Numbered from the stretch's first letter, positions 50,101 through 62,912 are shown. The stretch: 64,000 nt of DNA from Glaciozyma antarctica PI12 (GCA_002917775.1 KZ627150.1:594284-658283), one strand, 5' to 3'. Made by a program: numbers and translations. The notes: generated by a model not told the origin, from the sequence alone.

Positions 50101-53100
50101 CGTCGAAAGCGCCTCCTCGTTCGGCGTAGGGACGTCCAGGCTCACGAGAGCGAGCTTCGAGGTTTCGGCGAGGGTAGCGGAGTCGACAATGGCTTGAAGT
50201 TCGGTGGAATCGCGAGCGGCATGGACGGAGCGAAGGGAGGAGTAGAGGGCGACGCTGGAGCTGCCTGCGGAACGCTTTCCGATCGGGAGGTCCCACGTCT
50301 CGGTGCGCCATCCCAACTCGTACGGCAGCCCAGGCTTGAGCGACTCCTCCTGCACGGCGCCTTCAGTGCGCGCAGGCTGGAGGATCGCCATCGCCAGTCG
50401 ACTGAATCCGGTCGAGGCGAGCGACTGCACAACTCCGGGCGTGGCGGTGAGATCGAGGAAGGCGCCGGTTCGACTAGACTGGCCTTCGTAGGCGGATCCG
50501 TAGACGCGGAAAGCGTCGCTCCAGCGGCCTTCGTGCTCGTACCGCCGAACGAGCGCTTCTCCGACATCCTGCGCCTGGCGGCCGTAGAAGCCGTCCGGAT
50601 CGTCGATTGCTGCGTAAATGTCGTAGAGGAGGGCTTGCGCGCGATCGTCTTGCTGACGGCGTTGAGGCGTGGTGTCCGGCTGGAAGAGACCTTCGTGCTC
50701 GTGAGCAAGTTCGAGGAAGAGGAGGGCGGTGAAGTGAGCTCCAGTCTTGACGGCTCCTTCGGCAAGGAGGATCCAGGAGGTGGAGAGCCAGCTGTCGCAG
50801 CTCGAAGGCGACGTTTGATCGGGCTTGCGATGTCGACGAAGGTAGATTGCGATGTTGACGACGGTCCCGACGCATTCGGTAGCGGTCGAAGGGTCGGAAA
50901 GCAGCTCCGAAAAGTACGACGAAAGCTCGTCCCTACTCGTGTCGTCCTGCGCGCTGGCTCCTTGGACAAGAATGGAGTGGACGAGAAGGGGAAGGAGGAT
51001 TGCGGAGGCCTCGACGCTCCCGGCCAGGATGGGGACGAGTTGAGCGTAGAAAGAGTCGCCTTCGGCTCGATAGTCGGCGAGGAGTTGAGCGAGCTCCTTT
51101 GCCCACCGTTCGTAGTCCCGCACGCCTCGCAGTCTTGAGCTCCTCGCTAGCTCGTCGAGGCTCCGTTTATCTCTCGCTCTCGCCGTCTTCGGTCGCAGCA
51201 GCTTCGGAGACGCCAGGAAGTTTGCGATTCCTAACGAGCGAGGCGGCAGCGTATCCCCCATGTAGAGCTTGGACGGCGTAGCGACGCTGAAGAGCGCTCG
51301 AATGACTCGAACGGCGAGGTGGACGAGCTCCGTGTTTGGCGAATGGATGAACTCGAGGACTCGAGCGACGACGAGCTGCTTGACGTCTCCCTCGCCTCCG
51401 AGGGCCGACTCGAGTCCTCCTTTCCTAGCTAAGCTCGACGCGAGGTCGTCCAATCCCGGAGTGCTGACCTCGCCGCAAACGTCGTAGAAGAGATCGCTGA
51501 GAGCGATGCAGTCTTCGATTCCTGGGACGTCGCCGACGGACATTGACTGTGAAGTTGTGACGTTAGATGTGCCTCGATTCGAGAAGGAAAGTCGCGAACC
51601 TCCAGAAGACGCCAGATCGTCCGTCGCGTTCCGGCCTGCGAAGCGAAATCTTGGCGACCTTTGAGGAACTGAACGAGGCCGAACTTGCGGTGAGGTGCGA
51701 GGGAAGATGAGAGGGCGGCTTGGATGCTGTCGAGGGAGACGGTGCTCGAATCGACGAGGAGGGACGGCCAGAGGAGGCGAGCGTCGCTGGCGACTGACGG
51801 TGCGAGCTCCTCGAGCGGCTGCAGCGACTCTTCGAGGAACTTGGCGAGAGCGGTGATGGCGGACCGAACTTCGTCGTCGAGCTGAGAGTCGAGCAAAGCT
51901 TGACAAGCGTGCGCCGCTCGAATAATGCTCTCGCCAAAGTCGGACGCCCTACTCCGCATCGCGTCGCCGAGGCTGAGCCACTCCGTAAAGCACCAGCGAA
52001 GCATACCCGCTACGATCGTCGCCAAGTCGACCTGGGGGAGGAGGACGACGAGGCTCTCCGCGAGCGTCCCGAGGATCGTCGCATCCTTGACGACCCGAGT
52101 GCTGAGCGCGAGGGCGAGAGCCGTGGCGACGAGGAGCCGGCGCTGCTCGTCGACAAAGGGCGAGCGATGGACCCGTACGAAGAGTCGGTGAACGATGGCG
52201 AAGACGGCGGAGGGTCTGCGGAAGACGGAATGCTCCTTGCCGAACCACGCGCACGCGTCCACGACGACTTGGAGGGCGTAGTAAGGCGGGCACGCCTCGG
52301 CGAGGGACGCATCGGCGAGGGACGATGGAGAGGAGGGACGTGAACGTTTGACCGGCCTTCTTGTCGGACGCCAATGCTGGAGGCACTTCCTGGGCGGCCC
52401 AGTCTCGCTCGTAGAGCATGCTCAACATCCCAGCGACGACCTCGTCCGCCATCGTCGAGACGACCGTCTCCGCTTGCTCGGCGTCCAGAGCTCCCGCTTC
52501 CTCGACGAGAGCTTTGATGCGACCGAAGATGTCGCTAAAGTCGTTCCCCGGCGGCCGTCCCGTGAACGCTCGAAGGACGGTGATGGCGATGGCGTCCGCA
52601 AGGCAGCGGAGAGTGCACGCCTCGGTCGAATCTTTGACGATGTCGCAAGCCGTCTGGAACGAGTCCCGCTGATCGTTGGCGAGAAGGACGGAGCCAACCG
52701 CGACGAGGTCCGCCTTGCGAAGCTCGCGTAGACTTGCGAAGCCGCAAACGACGAACGGCATCGGCGGCGACATCGCTTCGTCGAACCCCTTCATCATCCG
52801 CAGGCAAATGTAGTAGCGGCTGTGGAAGAGGTAGAGAGTGGCGAGATCGCGTAGGCCGAGCCGATGGGCGGCTCCGGTCAACGTCGCTGCGATGATGGAC
52901 GAGTAGTGCGGCTCGTTACGGGCGACGTCGAGGAGGTGGGCGTAAGGGGCTCGGCGATTGTCGGCGCTGGCGATGATCATGTTGGCGTTACAGAGGATCT
53001 GGGTGAGCATTCCCTCGAAGGCGTCGAGGTTTCCGACGGCGATCTTGTTGAGGGCGGCGTAGAGGACGTCCGAGGAGAGCCCGTTCTCGTGGAAGAACGT

Positions 53101-56100
53101 GAAGAGCGCTGGCGCCGACGTTCCTGCTCGAAAGCGAACTCGAAAGTCGACGTCCAGAAGAGTCGAGGGGAGGATGTCGGTGGGGAGGAGGGCGGAGCCG
53201 TCTGCTGCTCGAGTCGCATTTTCGTCGACGTCCCATTTCGTCTGCGTGCGATCGATCGAGAGGTAGATTTCGAGGAAGGCGATGAGGCGAGTTCGAACCC
53301 GCCAGGAGGGAAGCGTCTGCTGCTCGCGGTTGTTGGTGAGCCATCCGCAGAGCGCTCGCGCGTTCGTCGCAAAGTCCTCCGCTGCGTCCGAGCCGTCCGC
53401 GAGGATCCAGGTGGTCGCCGTGCACTCGAGGAACCGAAGGGCGGCGAGGGCGACGCGCTCGTCCAGCGAGTAGCGATAGTCGGTAAGGAAGGTGTTGCCG
53501 AGGTGCGTGAGGATTTGTTCCGCTTCGGCGAGTCGAAAAGTGACGAGACCAGTCCAGACGGCCGTGAAGACCTGCTCGGCGACGACGATGCTCTCGAGGC
53601 CCTCCGACTCGACGATGGCGTCGACGAGCTGCGGTACTCGGACCGATCCTACGGCTTGCGAGTCCGCCATCGCGGCTGAGACGAGCCCTCGAACGCAGGC
53701 CGCCGCGCAAGCGGATTCTGCTCGCTCCGACGACGTCGTTCCTGCTAGCTGCGACGTCCGCGACACCTTGATCTCGCCGAACTCGTCGTGCTCCTGCGTC
53801 GTCGTCCGCGAGTTCTCGCACTCGCTGAGTCGAAGCTGCCTGGGTCGAGGCTCCCTGAGTCGCAAACTCGGACGGCGGCGAATCGATCGAGATGCCTGTT
53901 AGGACGCTGTGGAGGGACGCCGATATCTCCTCGAGGACGCTCCTAGTCGTCGGGCTGCTCCAAATCTTGCTGAGGAGGGCGAACTCGAGAGAGTCGAAGT
54001 CGATCGCTACCGAGTGGGATTTTTCGGTTGGGGATGAGTGCGCGAGGAACGCCAGAGCATGGTCCGGGGTTGAGGAGGACGGGGAAGGAGATGGAGGGGT
54101 AGTCGGGGAGGGGGACGAGGAGGAGTTTGAGTCCGCCGAGAACGTAGGCGCGTTCGTGCGGATTCCACTTCTTGAACGCCAGCGTCGGAACGAGGTGCGA
54201 GAGGAGTACGCAGGCGGCCTTGATCGTCGTCTTGTCCGGCCTCGTCTTGTTGAGCTCGAACATCCCTTCGACAGTGAGCGCGACCGCTGCGAGGTCGAGA
54301 TGCCGTCGAACCATCTCAAACCCCATCGTCGTCCAGTGCAGCTCTCCGGCATCCTCTCCAGCATCGCGAACGCTCGCCAGCAATCTCGCGAGCCACGCCG
54401 AAACCTTTCGCTCAATCCCGCCTTGGACTTTCTGCGCGCTCCTTGCCGATTGAGGCGCCATGCTCGAAGCGGCGAAGCGGCGCTGACGATAGGCGGGACG
54501 CGACCTTGGATAAAGTCGCGAACCGGCGCCGTTTCGCACATGTCGATGGCGAGGGACGCGGAGGGGCAGTCGGGGACGAGGAAGTCGGAGGGTGTGGAAC
54601 GGAGAGCGGGGATATGGTCCATCCCGCAGACTTGCGCGATGAGGGTCGAGAGGTGTGAGGGGGAGAGGGGGTCGGCGCGCGGTCGAGTCTGGCCGATCGA
54701 GTGCGCCCGAACGACGCCGTCGAGAGGCTTCCAGGCGCTCGAGAGCCAGGTGTAGACCTTGTCGGGAAGGCCGAGTCGGAAGAGGCGAACGTCGCTTGAG
54801 GCGATGGAGAGGCACCAGCCGAGAAAGGCGCAGACGGCGTCGGAGGGGAAGCTGGGGCCTTGTACGTCGAGATCTCGGGTGAAGGCTTCGACGGAAGAAG
54901 CGACCTTGACGGGGTCGATTCGTTCGCCGGCGAGAAGGACGTTCGAGGTGTGCGAGGCGACGCGGGAGACGACGGGGTTGGCGATCCTCCGCATCGCGAC
55001 CGTCCAGACCTGATCCCACTCGCCGAGAGCTCGGGACGGCGTGGTTCGATCCTTCCCTCTCGGTGCCGCTCCCTCGACGAGTTCCGATGGCATGCCGACG
55101 TGAGAGACCGCAGCGACGGCCATGAAGGCCCAGCTTTGGATCCTGAGGTCGTCGTGGGTGAGGAGGGAGATGAGGGTGCGCAGGATTCGATGGCAGACGG
55201 CGAGGTGGAGGGCGGACCAGTGTCGTTCGATGAGGAAGAGGAGGAGCTGGATCCTGAATACGATGGCGCTCGAGGGCGAATCTTCCAGCAGCGAGTCGAC
55301 TAGCGCCGAGAGCGGTTCCTCGAGCTGTTTGGTGCAATGGTAAGCAAGTAATCCCAGCATACGGGACTCGAATAGCTCACCTTCCTCCTCTTGTTCCTTC
55401 CTGAGCCCTCCGGTGTATCCGCGACCGGTCGAACCACCTCCGAAAGCACGTACAGCTTCGCCAGGCAGTCCGCTCCCAGCTCCAGCAAGACCCACGCGAC
55501 GGCCTGCTTCTCTGAGAAGCCGTTCCCGATCCTAAACGTCGCCGAATGGAACGCCTGCGGCTCCGTCGTCGCTCCCGAACTGACGTCCACGCCTAGTCGC
55601 AGGAGGTCGATATCGAGCTCGAAGCTCTCTCGCCAGCGGATCGCTGGCTCGCTGAGGACCGCGTCGAAGAGAGGCTTAATCTTGGTGTCGACGAGGGATT
55701 CGTCCGGAGATTGGAAGGTGACGAATGGGAAGAGGTAGCGGAGGGCCATGACGACTTGCTCCTTAAGGCTGGCGTTCTTCGTCGACCAGAGCTTGAGGAT
55801 GTGAGGCCAAAGCAGCGGTCCGAGTTCGCGCATGGCTTTTTGATCGTTGAGGTCGAGTTCGGCGAAGGCGCGGACGAGGGCGGTGAGGGCAGGGAGGTGG
55901 GCTGTCGTCTCGGACTCGAACTGGCGGAAGAATCGAAGGAATTTGCGGAAGATGATGGTCGAATACTGGAGGAAGGGGGCCGACTTGCTGCGAAAAGCCG
56001 TCTCGATGCAGGCCACGAGCTCGATGTCCTCCTGCGACGCCGTCTTGCGTGTGATCGGGTCGCGGTCGTCCTCGTCCGTCAGGCGGAGGGAGCCTTCGAA

Positions 56101-56652
56101 TACGCCATCCTCGCCGACGTCCATCGCCGCCTTGTCGATGTACTCCTTTCCGATCCTGATCTTGTCGCCCAATACTCCTGCGAAGCCTAGCGCGACGATG
56201 TCGGTCCAGACGTCGCTGTGGAGCTGTTCGAGGTGCGGCGGGTAGCTGAGGAGGTGGCGAATCGTGCGGAGGTAGGTGAGGGCGTAGCTTTGCAGCTTTC
56301 CCTTGACGGGGATCATCTGAACGAGGTGCGCAAAGACGGCCCTGCGAGCCTTCCGGTTGAGGTGGAGATGGACCTTCTCGATGACCCATCGGATGAGCGT
56401 GGCGGCTTGCTCGAGACGCTTCTCCGCGGGGGCGCTGTACTTGCGAAGGATGCTGTTGCGCTCTTCGATGACGAGGTTGAAGAGGTCTTGGAGGGACCTG
56501 AGCCAGCTGTGACTCGGGTCGGCGGAGAGGGCGTTGAATTGGCGAGTTGACGAGAGGAAGACGCGGACGCGAGAGATCCCATCGGCGCGCTCCTTGATCT
56601 TTTCGGAGTTGATCTTCTCCAGGATCTCGTTCCACTCGCGTAGGCTGCTCAT
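47135..56652 (-). CDS. TEL1: DNA-damage checkpoint kinase Tel1/ATM
   Basis: PIKK kinase that senses double-strand breaks and maintains telomeres. Start 56652: [20 protein letters not shown], close to the TAN motif of Tel1/ATM. Then about 2,900 residues, mostly helical repeats and FAT region. Kinase: [52 protein letters not shown], catalytic loop [31 protein letters not shown] (D-L-G), [63 protein letters not shown], then GWQPYL and the stop 47135-47137. Exons are unusually long for the window. Phase breaks: an extra base near 54061-54069, one in 53790-53860 and one near 52320-52329; a fourth shift near 54432-54487 can be a 56-nt intron (GTCAGC...GCGCAG). Either sequence error or early decay; the catalytic part is intact. 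Confidence 0.92.
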
Positions 56653-57193
56653 CGTGCCGAAGCTGCGCCAGGATCAGCTCCCTCGCTCTCAACCCGCTGC
56701 GACGGCGGCTCACCTCCTTCCGATCGAAGGTCGCGCAGAATGTAGAGCTCAAAGATAACGAGTTCCTCCAGGCACAATGGAATCTGCAGGGACGGCAGGT
56801 CAGCTCTCGTCAACCCCCGAGCTCCATCCTCGCCAGCCTTACTTGAGGCGCCGGTCTCCTTCTCCCGTCCAGTGTGCACAGAGCAGGACAAAGAGCAGTA
56901 ACAAAGAGCTGTGGAATCGATCAGGTTAGCTACCACAGCTCCCAGCGATTCAGCAGAGCTCCCGCACCTCGAGTTGCTGTCCCAGAGGCGCGAGCTCCAA
57001 CGTGAGGAGGATGCTGTCGTGCGCGGCTGTCACAAGCACCCCAGGTTAGCTGTAGCTTGGTTGGAGCTCCCATTGTGCTTACAGAAGCTGCGAGTGACGG
57101 CAGAAAGTGGCGGGAGCTGGTCAAAGGGAGAGAGATCGAAGCTGGTTCCGAGTCAGCCTCCTTGCTCTCCTCACGTCTCCCGCTCTACCAAGG
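56653..57193. promoter_or_regulatory. Divergent region TEL1 / ARG7
   Basis: 541 bp between divergent starts. It contains several GTTAGCT...CAG patterns that could be leader introns of ARG7 or TEL1. I could not define transcription starts. Confidence 0.4.
57150..57155 (-). promoter_or_regulatory. Possible GCN4/CPC1 site upstream of ARG7
   Basis: GAGTCA on the plus strand (TGACTC on the minus) 39-44 bp before the ARG7 ATG. Amino-acid-control bZIP factors bind TGACTC. The CTGAC branch motif makes near matches common in this genome, so support is weak. Confidence 0.3.
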
Positions 57194-58635
57194 ATGTCCT
57201 CCACGGTCAAGGCAGCAGCAGCAGCTGTGCTCAGCAAAGCCCAGCGCTTTACCCTCGACCCCGCTACCGCCAAATTCCCCCACGGCTTCCTCGCGACTGG
57301 CCTCCACTGCGGCGTCAAGAAGGATCCCAGCAAGCTCGACCTCGCCGTCATCATCAGCGACCGCGCCTGCTCCGCTGCAGGAACCTTCACCAGGAACGCG
57401 TTCGTAGCTGCGCCCGTTACCGTTTCGAAGGAGGTGCTCGCGACGGGCAAGGGGACCGCTCGAGGACTGGTCGTCAACAGCGGATGTGCGAACGCCGTCA
57501 CGGGAGCTCAAGGACTCAAGGACGCTCGCGCGATGTCCGAGAAGCTCGACTCGTTCCTCTCCGCCAGCACGTCCTCCTCCAGCACCGGAACTCTCGTCAT
57601 GTCGACGGGCGTGATCGGCCAACTCCTCCCCATCAAGCGCATCCTCTCCGGCATCACCTCCTCCACTGCGACTCTCGGATCGAGCTACTCCGCCTGGTCG
57701 GACGCCGCGAAGGCTTTCATGACGACGGACACGTTTCCGGAAGCTCCGGACGCGGTCGTTCGAGCTCGCAGGGAAGGAGGTGCGGATGGTCGGGATAGAT
57801 AAGGGAACGGGAATGATCCACCCGAACATGGGTCCTCCGGGCCAGCTGCACGCTACGCTCCTGGGGATGATCGCGACGGACGCTGCGGTCGCTCCTGCAG
57901 CTCTCCAAAACGCTCTTACGTACGCCGTCGACCGGTCGTTTAATTCCATCTCGGTCGACGGAGACATGTCAACGAACGATACGATCATCGTATTGGCCAA
58001 CGGGGCGAGTGGTGCGAACGAGGTCACCGAGGAGGGAACGCCGGAGGAGTACCTCAAGTTCCGCAACGAGCTTACGAGCTTCGCTGCCGAGCTCGCTCAG
58101 CTCGTCGTGCGCGATGGCGAGGGAGCGACCAAGTTTGTCAAGATCACCGTCAACGTGCGTCATACTCTCTGCAACCCTTCTATTTCTCGCTAACGCACAG
58201 ATTTCAGGGCGCACCAACCTACGAAGGAGCTCACAAAATCGCCTCGACCGTCTCCACCTCCTCCCTCGTCAAGACGGCGCTCCACGGCCAAGACGCCAAC
58301 TGGGGTCGCATCCTCTGCGCCGTCGGCTACTCCTCTCCCGACTTCACCATCGACCCCACCCTCGTCTCAGTCTCGTTCATCCCTACGGACGGGAGCAGCG
58401 AGCTCAAGCTCCTCGTCGCTGGAGAGCCGGAGCAGGTCGACGAGGAGCGCGCGAGCGAGATCCTCAAGAGCGAGGACCTCGAGATTAGGATTGACCTGGG
58501 GTTGGGAGAGGAGAGCGCGACGTACTGGACTTGCGACCTCAGCTACGAGTACATTTCGATCAACGCTGGTGAGTTGGGCTTCTGGCGTCGCGTGAGCGAG
58601 AGCTGACTTCGCGTCGTGCAGATTACCGATCATAG
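57194..58635 (+). CDS. ARG7: Ornithine acetyltransferase / glutamate N-acetyltransferase (ArgJ)
   Basis: Mitochondrial bifunctional enzyme that moves acetyl from N-acetylornithine to glutamate in the cyclic arginine pathway; a self-cleaving Ntn-hydrolase. ATG 57194: [102 protein letters not shown]. Then [30 protein letters not shown] and the cleavage region [14 protein letters not shown] (the Thr after Ala is the nucleophile). Then [56 protein letters not shown] and TAG 58633-58635. Two introns near the 3' end. One extra G in CCGGAAG (57737-57742) shifts the frame between DTFP and KLRTRSF. A 7-residue insert (GPPGQLH) precedes the cleavage site. Confidence 0.92.
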
Positions 58636-58862
58636 GGCGGGACGAAAAGCGATCAGGACAATCGCGAGGGTGTAGATTAGTAGACGCGGGATGTATGGCG
58701 TGGAACGAAGCGACCAAGTCGGGCAGTGGACCGTTCGCCAGTTCTGCTTCTCCTTCGTATTGCGTCGCTGCTTTTCGAGGAACCACTGCTCTCTTCTCCA
58801 GCTTTTCTCGCTCGAAAACGAAGCCCGACTCTCTCCGCAATTGCTTCAGACTCTCAACTCGA

Positions 58863-60809
58863 TTACCTCACACCTCCAGCAACCTTCTGCGCAATCTGCT
58901 GCACCAACATCCCTCCCAGCCCCTTCGCCACCTCAACCCCCTTCGCAACCCCCTCCAACCCTCCCGCCACCGTCGCCCAAGCTCCCTTCGGTCCCTTACT
59001 CCCCGCTCCCGCTCCTCCCATGATCGCGCTCTTGAGCACATCCAACTCGTTCACAATCTCGAGCCCCGTTGAGCGTGCCCAGACGAGGGCGGGATTCGTC
59101 GAGCCGTAGAGGGAGGAGAGGTGGTCGGTTGTGGAGAGGACGGCGTGGTTCGCTAGGTAGCGAGAACGGGGGTAGGAGCGAAGCGTGTTGTAGGCGCCTA
59201 CGAAAAGCGTCAGTAGGGAGAAAGGCAGGAGGGGAGGAAGAACGTACCGACGTCTCCGCCATCGCGAACGGTTTGCTCGAGCGTCGCGACGAGAGATTGT
59301 ACGTCCGCGAGTCCCATGTTGAGCCCTTGTCCCGCGAGAGGGTTGACCGTATGCGCCGCATCACCGACCAAGACCGTTCGCAGGTCCTTGCCGTCCTTTG
59401 GAAGCCCGAGATAGGTATCGGCATGCGAAAGCCGAAGCGGGAACGAGGCGATCGAGCCCTCCTGCACCTTTTCGACGAGCGGAGGTAGCGGCTCTGGAAT
59501 TGTGTTGATGTCAAAGATTTGGGGTTGAGAGCGGGAGAGTTCGAGGATGGCATCGGCGAGGATGGAGGGTGAGGGTGGTGGTGAGGAGAGGAGGAGGGAC
59601 AGGAAGGGGGAGAGGGTCGAGTACGGGAGGGAGAAGGCGCTGTTGATGAGAGAGGGGAGGAGGGGAAGAGGAAGCGCCTTGAGAGCTGCTGCGAGGGCGG
59701 GCGTGGTGGACCAGACGAGGGAGGCGGTAGTGGGAGAAAGCTGGGAACGAGGTCAGAAAGCTTCGCACGCCGGAGAGCGAGGACGTACGGGGAGGAAGGC
59801 AATTGGTCCTTCAGGTAGAAAGCGCTGCCATGCTGTACTCATTCCCTCTCCAGCATTCGAAGCCGGAATCTGTAGAGTCCCGACGACGCCGTGAATGTTG
59901 TACATCCAGCCAAAAGTATCGATTTTGGAGTACGTCCTCACTGGGCTGTTGTAGCCGTCTGCACCGATCTGCACGCGCAAGATATCAGCTTCTCCCTGCT
60001 TTAAAGTCTTCTAGAGCCCTATTCACCAGCAACCGAGCTCGCAAGCTCCGAGCCTCTCCTCCGCTTACGCCCTCCAGCTCGACCACCGGCCATCCTCCCT
60101 CCCCGGGCTGCACTCCCACCACCTTCTTCCCGTCCACCAGGTCCACTCCACCCTTCCCCTGTCCCTTCGTCTTCAACAAGCTCAGGAGTCCGCGCTGGAG
60201 GTTCAGGTTCTCCACCAAAGTCGCCATCGGGTCGATCGCAGGGTACTCGGAGGTCGAAGTTGAGGCGAACGGCGTCGATTCGGCGTAAGGCGCAGAGAAG
60301 GTGATGCGCGCGTCCGAGAGACCGTCCCATACTTGCATCTCCTCGACTCCGCGCGTCCGAGAGAGGTCAAGATGAGGCCACGCGCCGATGGCTGTGCGAA
60401 GGAGCTCGTGAGCTGCCGGTAGCGGGATCGGAGCTCGGCAGACGTACAGTTGAGGAAAGCAACGTTGTCGGCGGTGATGGAGCTGACCCTATTGCTCCAC
60501 TGGCCGGGAGTTGGATCCCAGTTGGCGACCTTGTCGAGGGGAGAAGCCTCGAGAAGCGTGATCTTGTGCGAGGAGGAGATTGCGCTTGATGAAGCTGTAA
60601 AGGAGTTAGTTGAGAGTTCAGTACCAAATCCAGCAGGACTGACCGAGAGCTGCAGCGAGAGCTAGACCTGCTGGGCCCCCTCCGACTACGACGATATCGT
60701 GCTGCTCGACAGCTGCGAGTCGCCGAACTGAAGTCGAGAGCTGTCGCCGGGTTGGTGTGCCTGTTCTGGTTGCTCTAACCAAGCTTCTGGGAAGGTTTAT
60801 TGTTGGCAT
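58863..60809 (-). CDS. COQ6: Ubiquinone biosynthesis monooxygenase COQ6
   Basis: Mitochondrial FAD-dependent hydroxylase that adds the C5 hydroxyl of the coenzyme Q ring. The start at 60809 gives a mitochondrial presequence (MPTINLPRSLVRATRTGTPT, then RRQLSTSVRR), then the dinucleotide fold HDIVVVGGGPAGLALAAALG. Next are TLLEASPLDKVANWDP, SNRVSSITADNVAFLN, QVWDGLSDARITFS, IGADGYNSPVRTYSKIDTFG, WMYNIHGVVGTLQIPAS, AWQRFLPEGPIAFLP, and the second FAD motif TVLVGDAAHTVNPLAGQGLN with MGLADVQSLVATL. The C-terminus is GLEIVNELDVLKSAIMG... and TAA 58863-58865. About seven introns. UbiH/COQ6 family; the mitochondrial presequence favours COQ6. Confidence 0.9.
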
Positions 60810-61042
60810 CGTTGCGGCGGAGGGAGAGAGGGGAGCATCTCGGCTGCTTCCGTCCTCTCACGGACTTGGGCTCGAGAAATCTCGTCTTCCTCTTCTCCTC
60901 CTCCACCTCTCCCCTCGCACTCCCACACCTCGTACCCACTACCAAACACACAGTCGTAAGCCGCAGGACTCCAGCTCACCTTGCTCCCGTTTGAACCGGC
61001 GCTAATCTCACCCGCCTCTCTCCCAATCTTCCGCAACCTCAG
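60810..61042. promoter_or_regulatory. Bidirectional promoter COQ6 / ARG1
   Basis: 233 bp between divergent start codons. No TGACTC site here; a perfect TGACTCA lies inside ARG1 intron sequence at 61323-61329 instead. A pyrimidine-rich stretch precedes the ARG1 ATG. Confidence 0.45.
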
Positions 61043-62912
61043 ATGTCTGTCGCTCCTGGATCCAAGGGACGTGTTCTCCTCGCCTACTCTGGAGGACTCG
61101 GTAAGCTCTATTCGCACGGCCTTGCACTCACCCGCGCTGACGGCTTGCTCGTTTGCAGACACCTCCTGCATTCTCGCCTGGCTCATTGATGAGGGATTCG
61201 AGGTTATCGCCTTCATGGCCGACGTCGGACAGGAGGAGGATTTCGAGGCCGCTGAGAAGAAGGCTTACTCCATCGGAGCCAAGAAGTTCTTCCTTGTTGT
61301 GAGTAGCCGTCCCTCCAGCTCTTGACTCAACCGCTTGCTGCTCGTCCCGTCGGCTTGTCCCGGGTTTGGCAGCAAGCTAGGAGCAAGGAGTCGTACGGGA
61401 ATGGAAAGTTGACCAGGCGTTTGCTTTGCTGCTCGCAGGACCTCCGCCGCGAGTTCGTCGAGAACCTCATCTACCCTGCCGTCCAGGCGAACTGCATCTA
61501 CGAGGTGCGCAGAGTCTCTCTCTTGGTAGCAAGGAACGGCGGCTAACCTCTCATGCACGCAGGGTGTCTACCTTCTCGGTACCTCTCTCGCCCGCCCCGT
61601 CATCGCCCGTGGCATGATGGACATTGTCGTTCAGGAGGACTGCCAGTGCGTACCCTTATCCGAGCTGAGGCTGGCGCAGCAAGCTAACGGTGCCGCTGTA
61701 ACTGCTAGGTTCGTCTCGCACGGATGCACCGGAAAGGGTAACGACCAGGTTCGCTTCGAGCTCGCTTTCTACGCTCTCAAGCCCGACATCAAGGTCATCG
61801 CTCCCTGGAGGGACGCTGGTGCGTTCCTTTGCTCGTTTGGAGCTTGGAGATTACGCTGACCCGAACCTTTGCTTGCGCAGTCTTCTACGAGCGCTTTGCC
61901 GGACGTGGACACCTCCTCGCCTACGCCGCCGAGAAGGGCATTCACGTCTTCCAGACCGCGGCCAAGCCCTGGTCCACCGGTGCGTCCTCGTCCATTCCAT
62001 GCGCCTTTTCGCTCTCGCTGACGACCTCTCACTCACCAGACGAGAACCTCTTCCACATCTCTTACGAGGCCGGCATCCTCGAGGACCCCGACACCACCCC
62101 TCCCGCCGACATGTGGAAGCTCACCCAGTCGCTCGAGGCCGCTCCCAAGGTCGCCGAACGCATCTCCATCACCTTCACCAAGGGAATCCCCACCTCTCTC
62201 CTCATCCACCCCGAGGGAACCGGAACGACCCCTTCCACGGAGGGCAAGGAGATCACCGACTCGGTCGAGGTCTTCCTCACGCTCAACGCCCTCGCGCGCA
62301 AGCACGGTATCGGACGTTGCGACATTGTGGAGAACCGCTTCATCGGTGTCAAGTCTCGTGGATGCTACGAGAGCCCCGCAGCGACGATCCTCCGCAAGGC
62401 GCACATGGATCTCGAGGGCCTCACGCTCGACCGCAACGTTCGCGCGCTCAGGGACGGATTCGTCACCGCGGAGCTCTCCAAGATTCTCTACAACGGATAC
62501 TGGTTCTCCCCCGAGCGCCTCTTCGTTCAGAGCTGCTTGGAGCAGAGCCAGGTCACCGTCAACGGTCGCGTTCGCCTTGCGCTCCTCTGCGGCAACGTCA
62601 TCGTCGAGGGACGTGTCTCCGAGACTGAGGTGCGTTTCGTTCCTCCCTCGTTGATCGCGCAGGTTCCTGACTCGTCGTTCTCGCAAACAGGCCCTCTACG
62701 ACGCTGAGCAGTCCTCCATGGACGAGCTCGGTGGATTTGCCCCCAGCGACACCACCGGCTGTACGTCGTACGTCCTCTTTCTCTATTCCGCGCTCGCTGA
62801 CCCCGTTTTCGCAGTCATCGCCATCGAGTCGATCCGCCTCAAGAAGTGGGGAGAGTCTCGCATCCGTCACAAGGGTACCGAGGTCAAGCCCGACGACGTT
62901 TACCTCGCTTAA
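61043..62912 (+). CDS. ARG1: Argininosuccinate synthase
   Basis: Joins citrulline and aspartate using ATP in arginine synthesis. ATG 61043: [19 protein letters not shown], with the ATP-pyrophosphatase loop YSGGLDTS made across the first intron. Then [187 protein letters not shown]. The end is [20 protein letters not shown]...VYLA and TAA 62910-62912. About eight introns; all exons join in one frame. About 415 residues, normal for the family. Confidence 0.96.

Noticed and set aside
52292-53860. Two possible 28-nt introns in TEL1 (GTCCCT...GCCGAG and GTGCGA...CGCAG)
   Set aside because: Each would restore phase, but 28 nt is below known fungal intron lengths and there is no branch motif; a single extra base is simpler.
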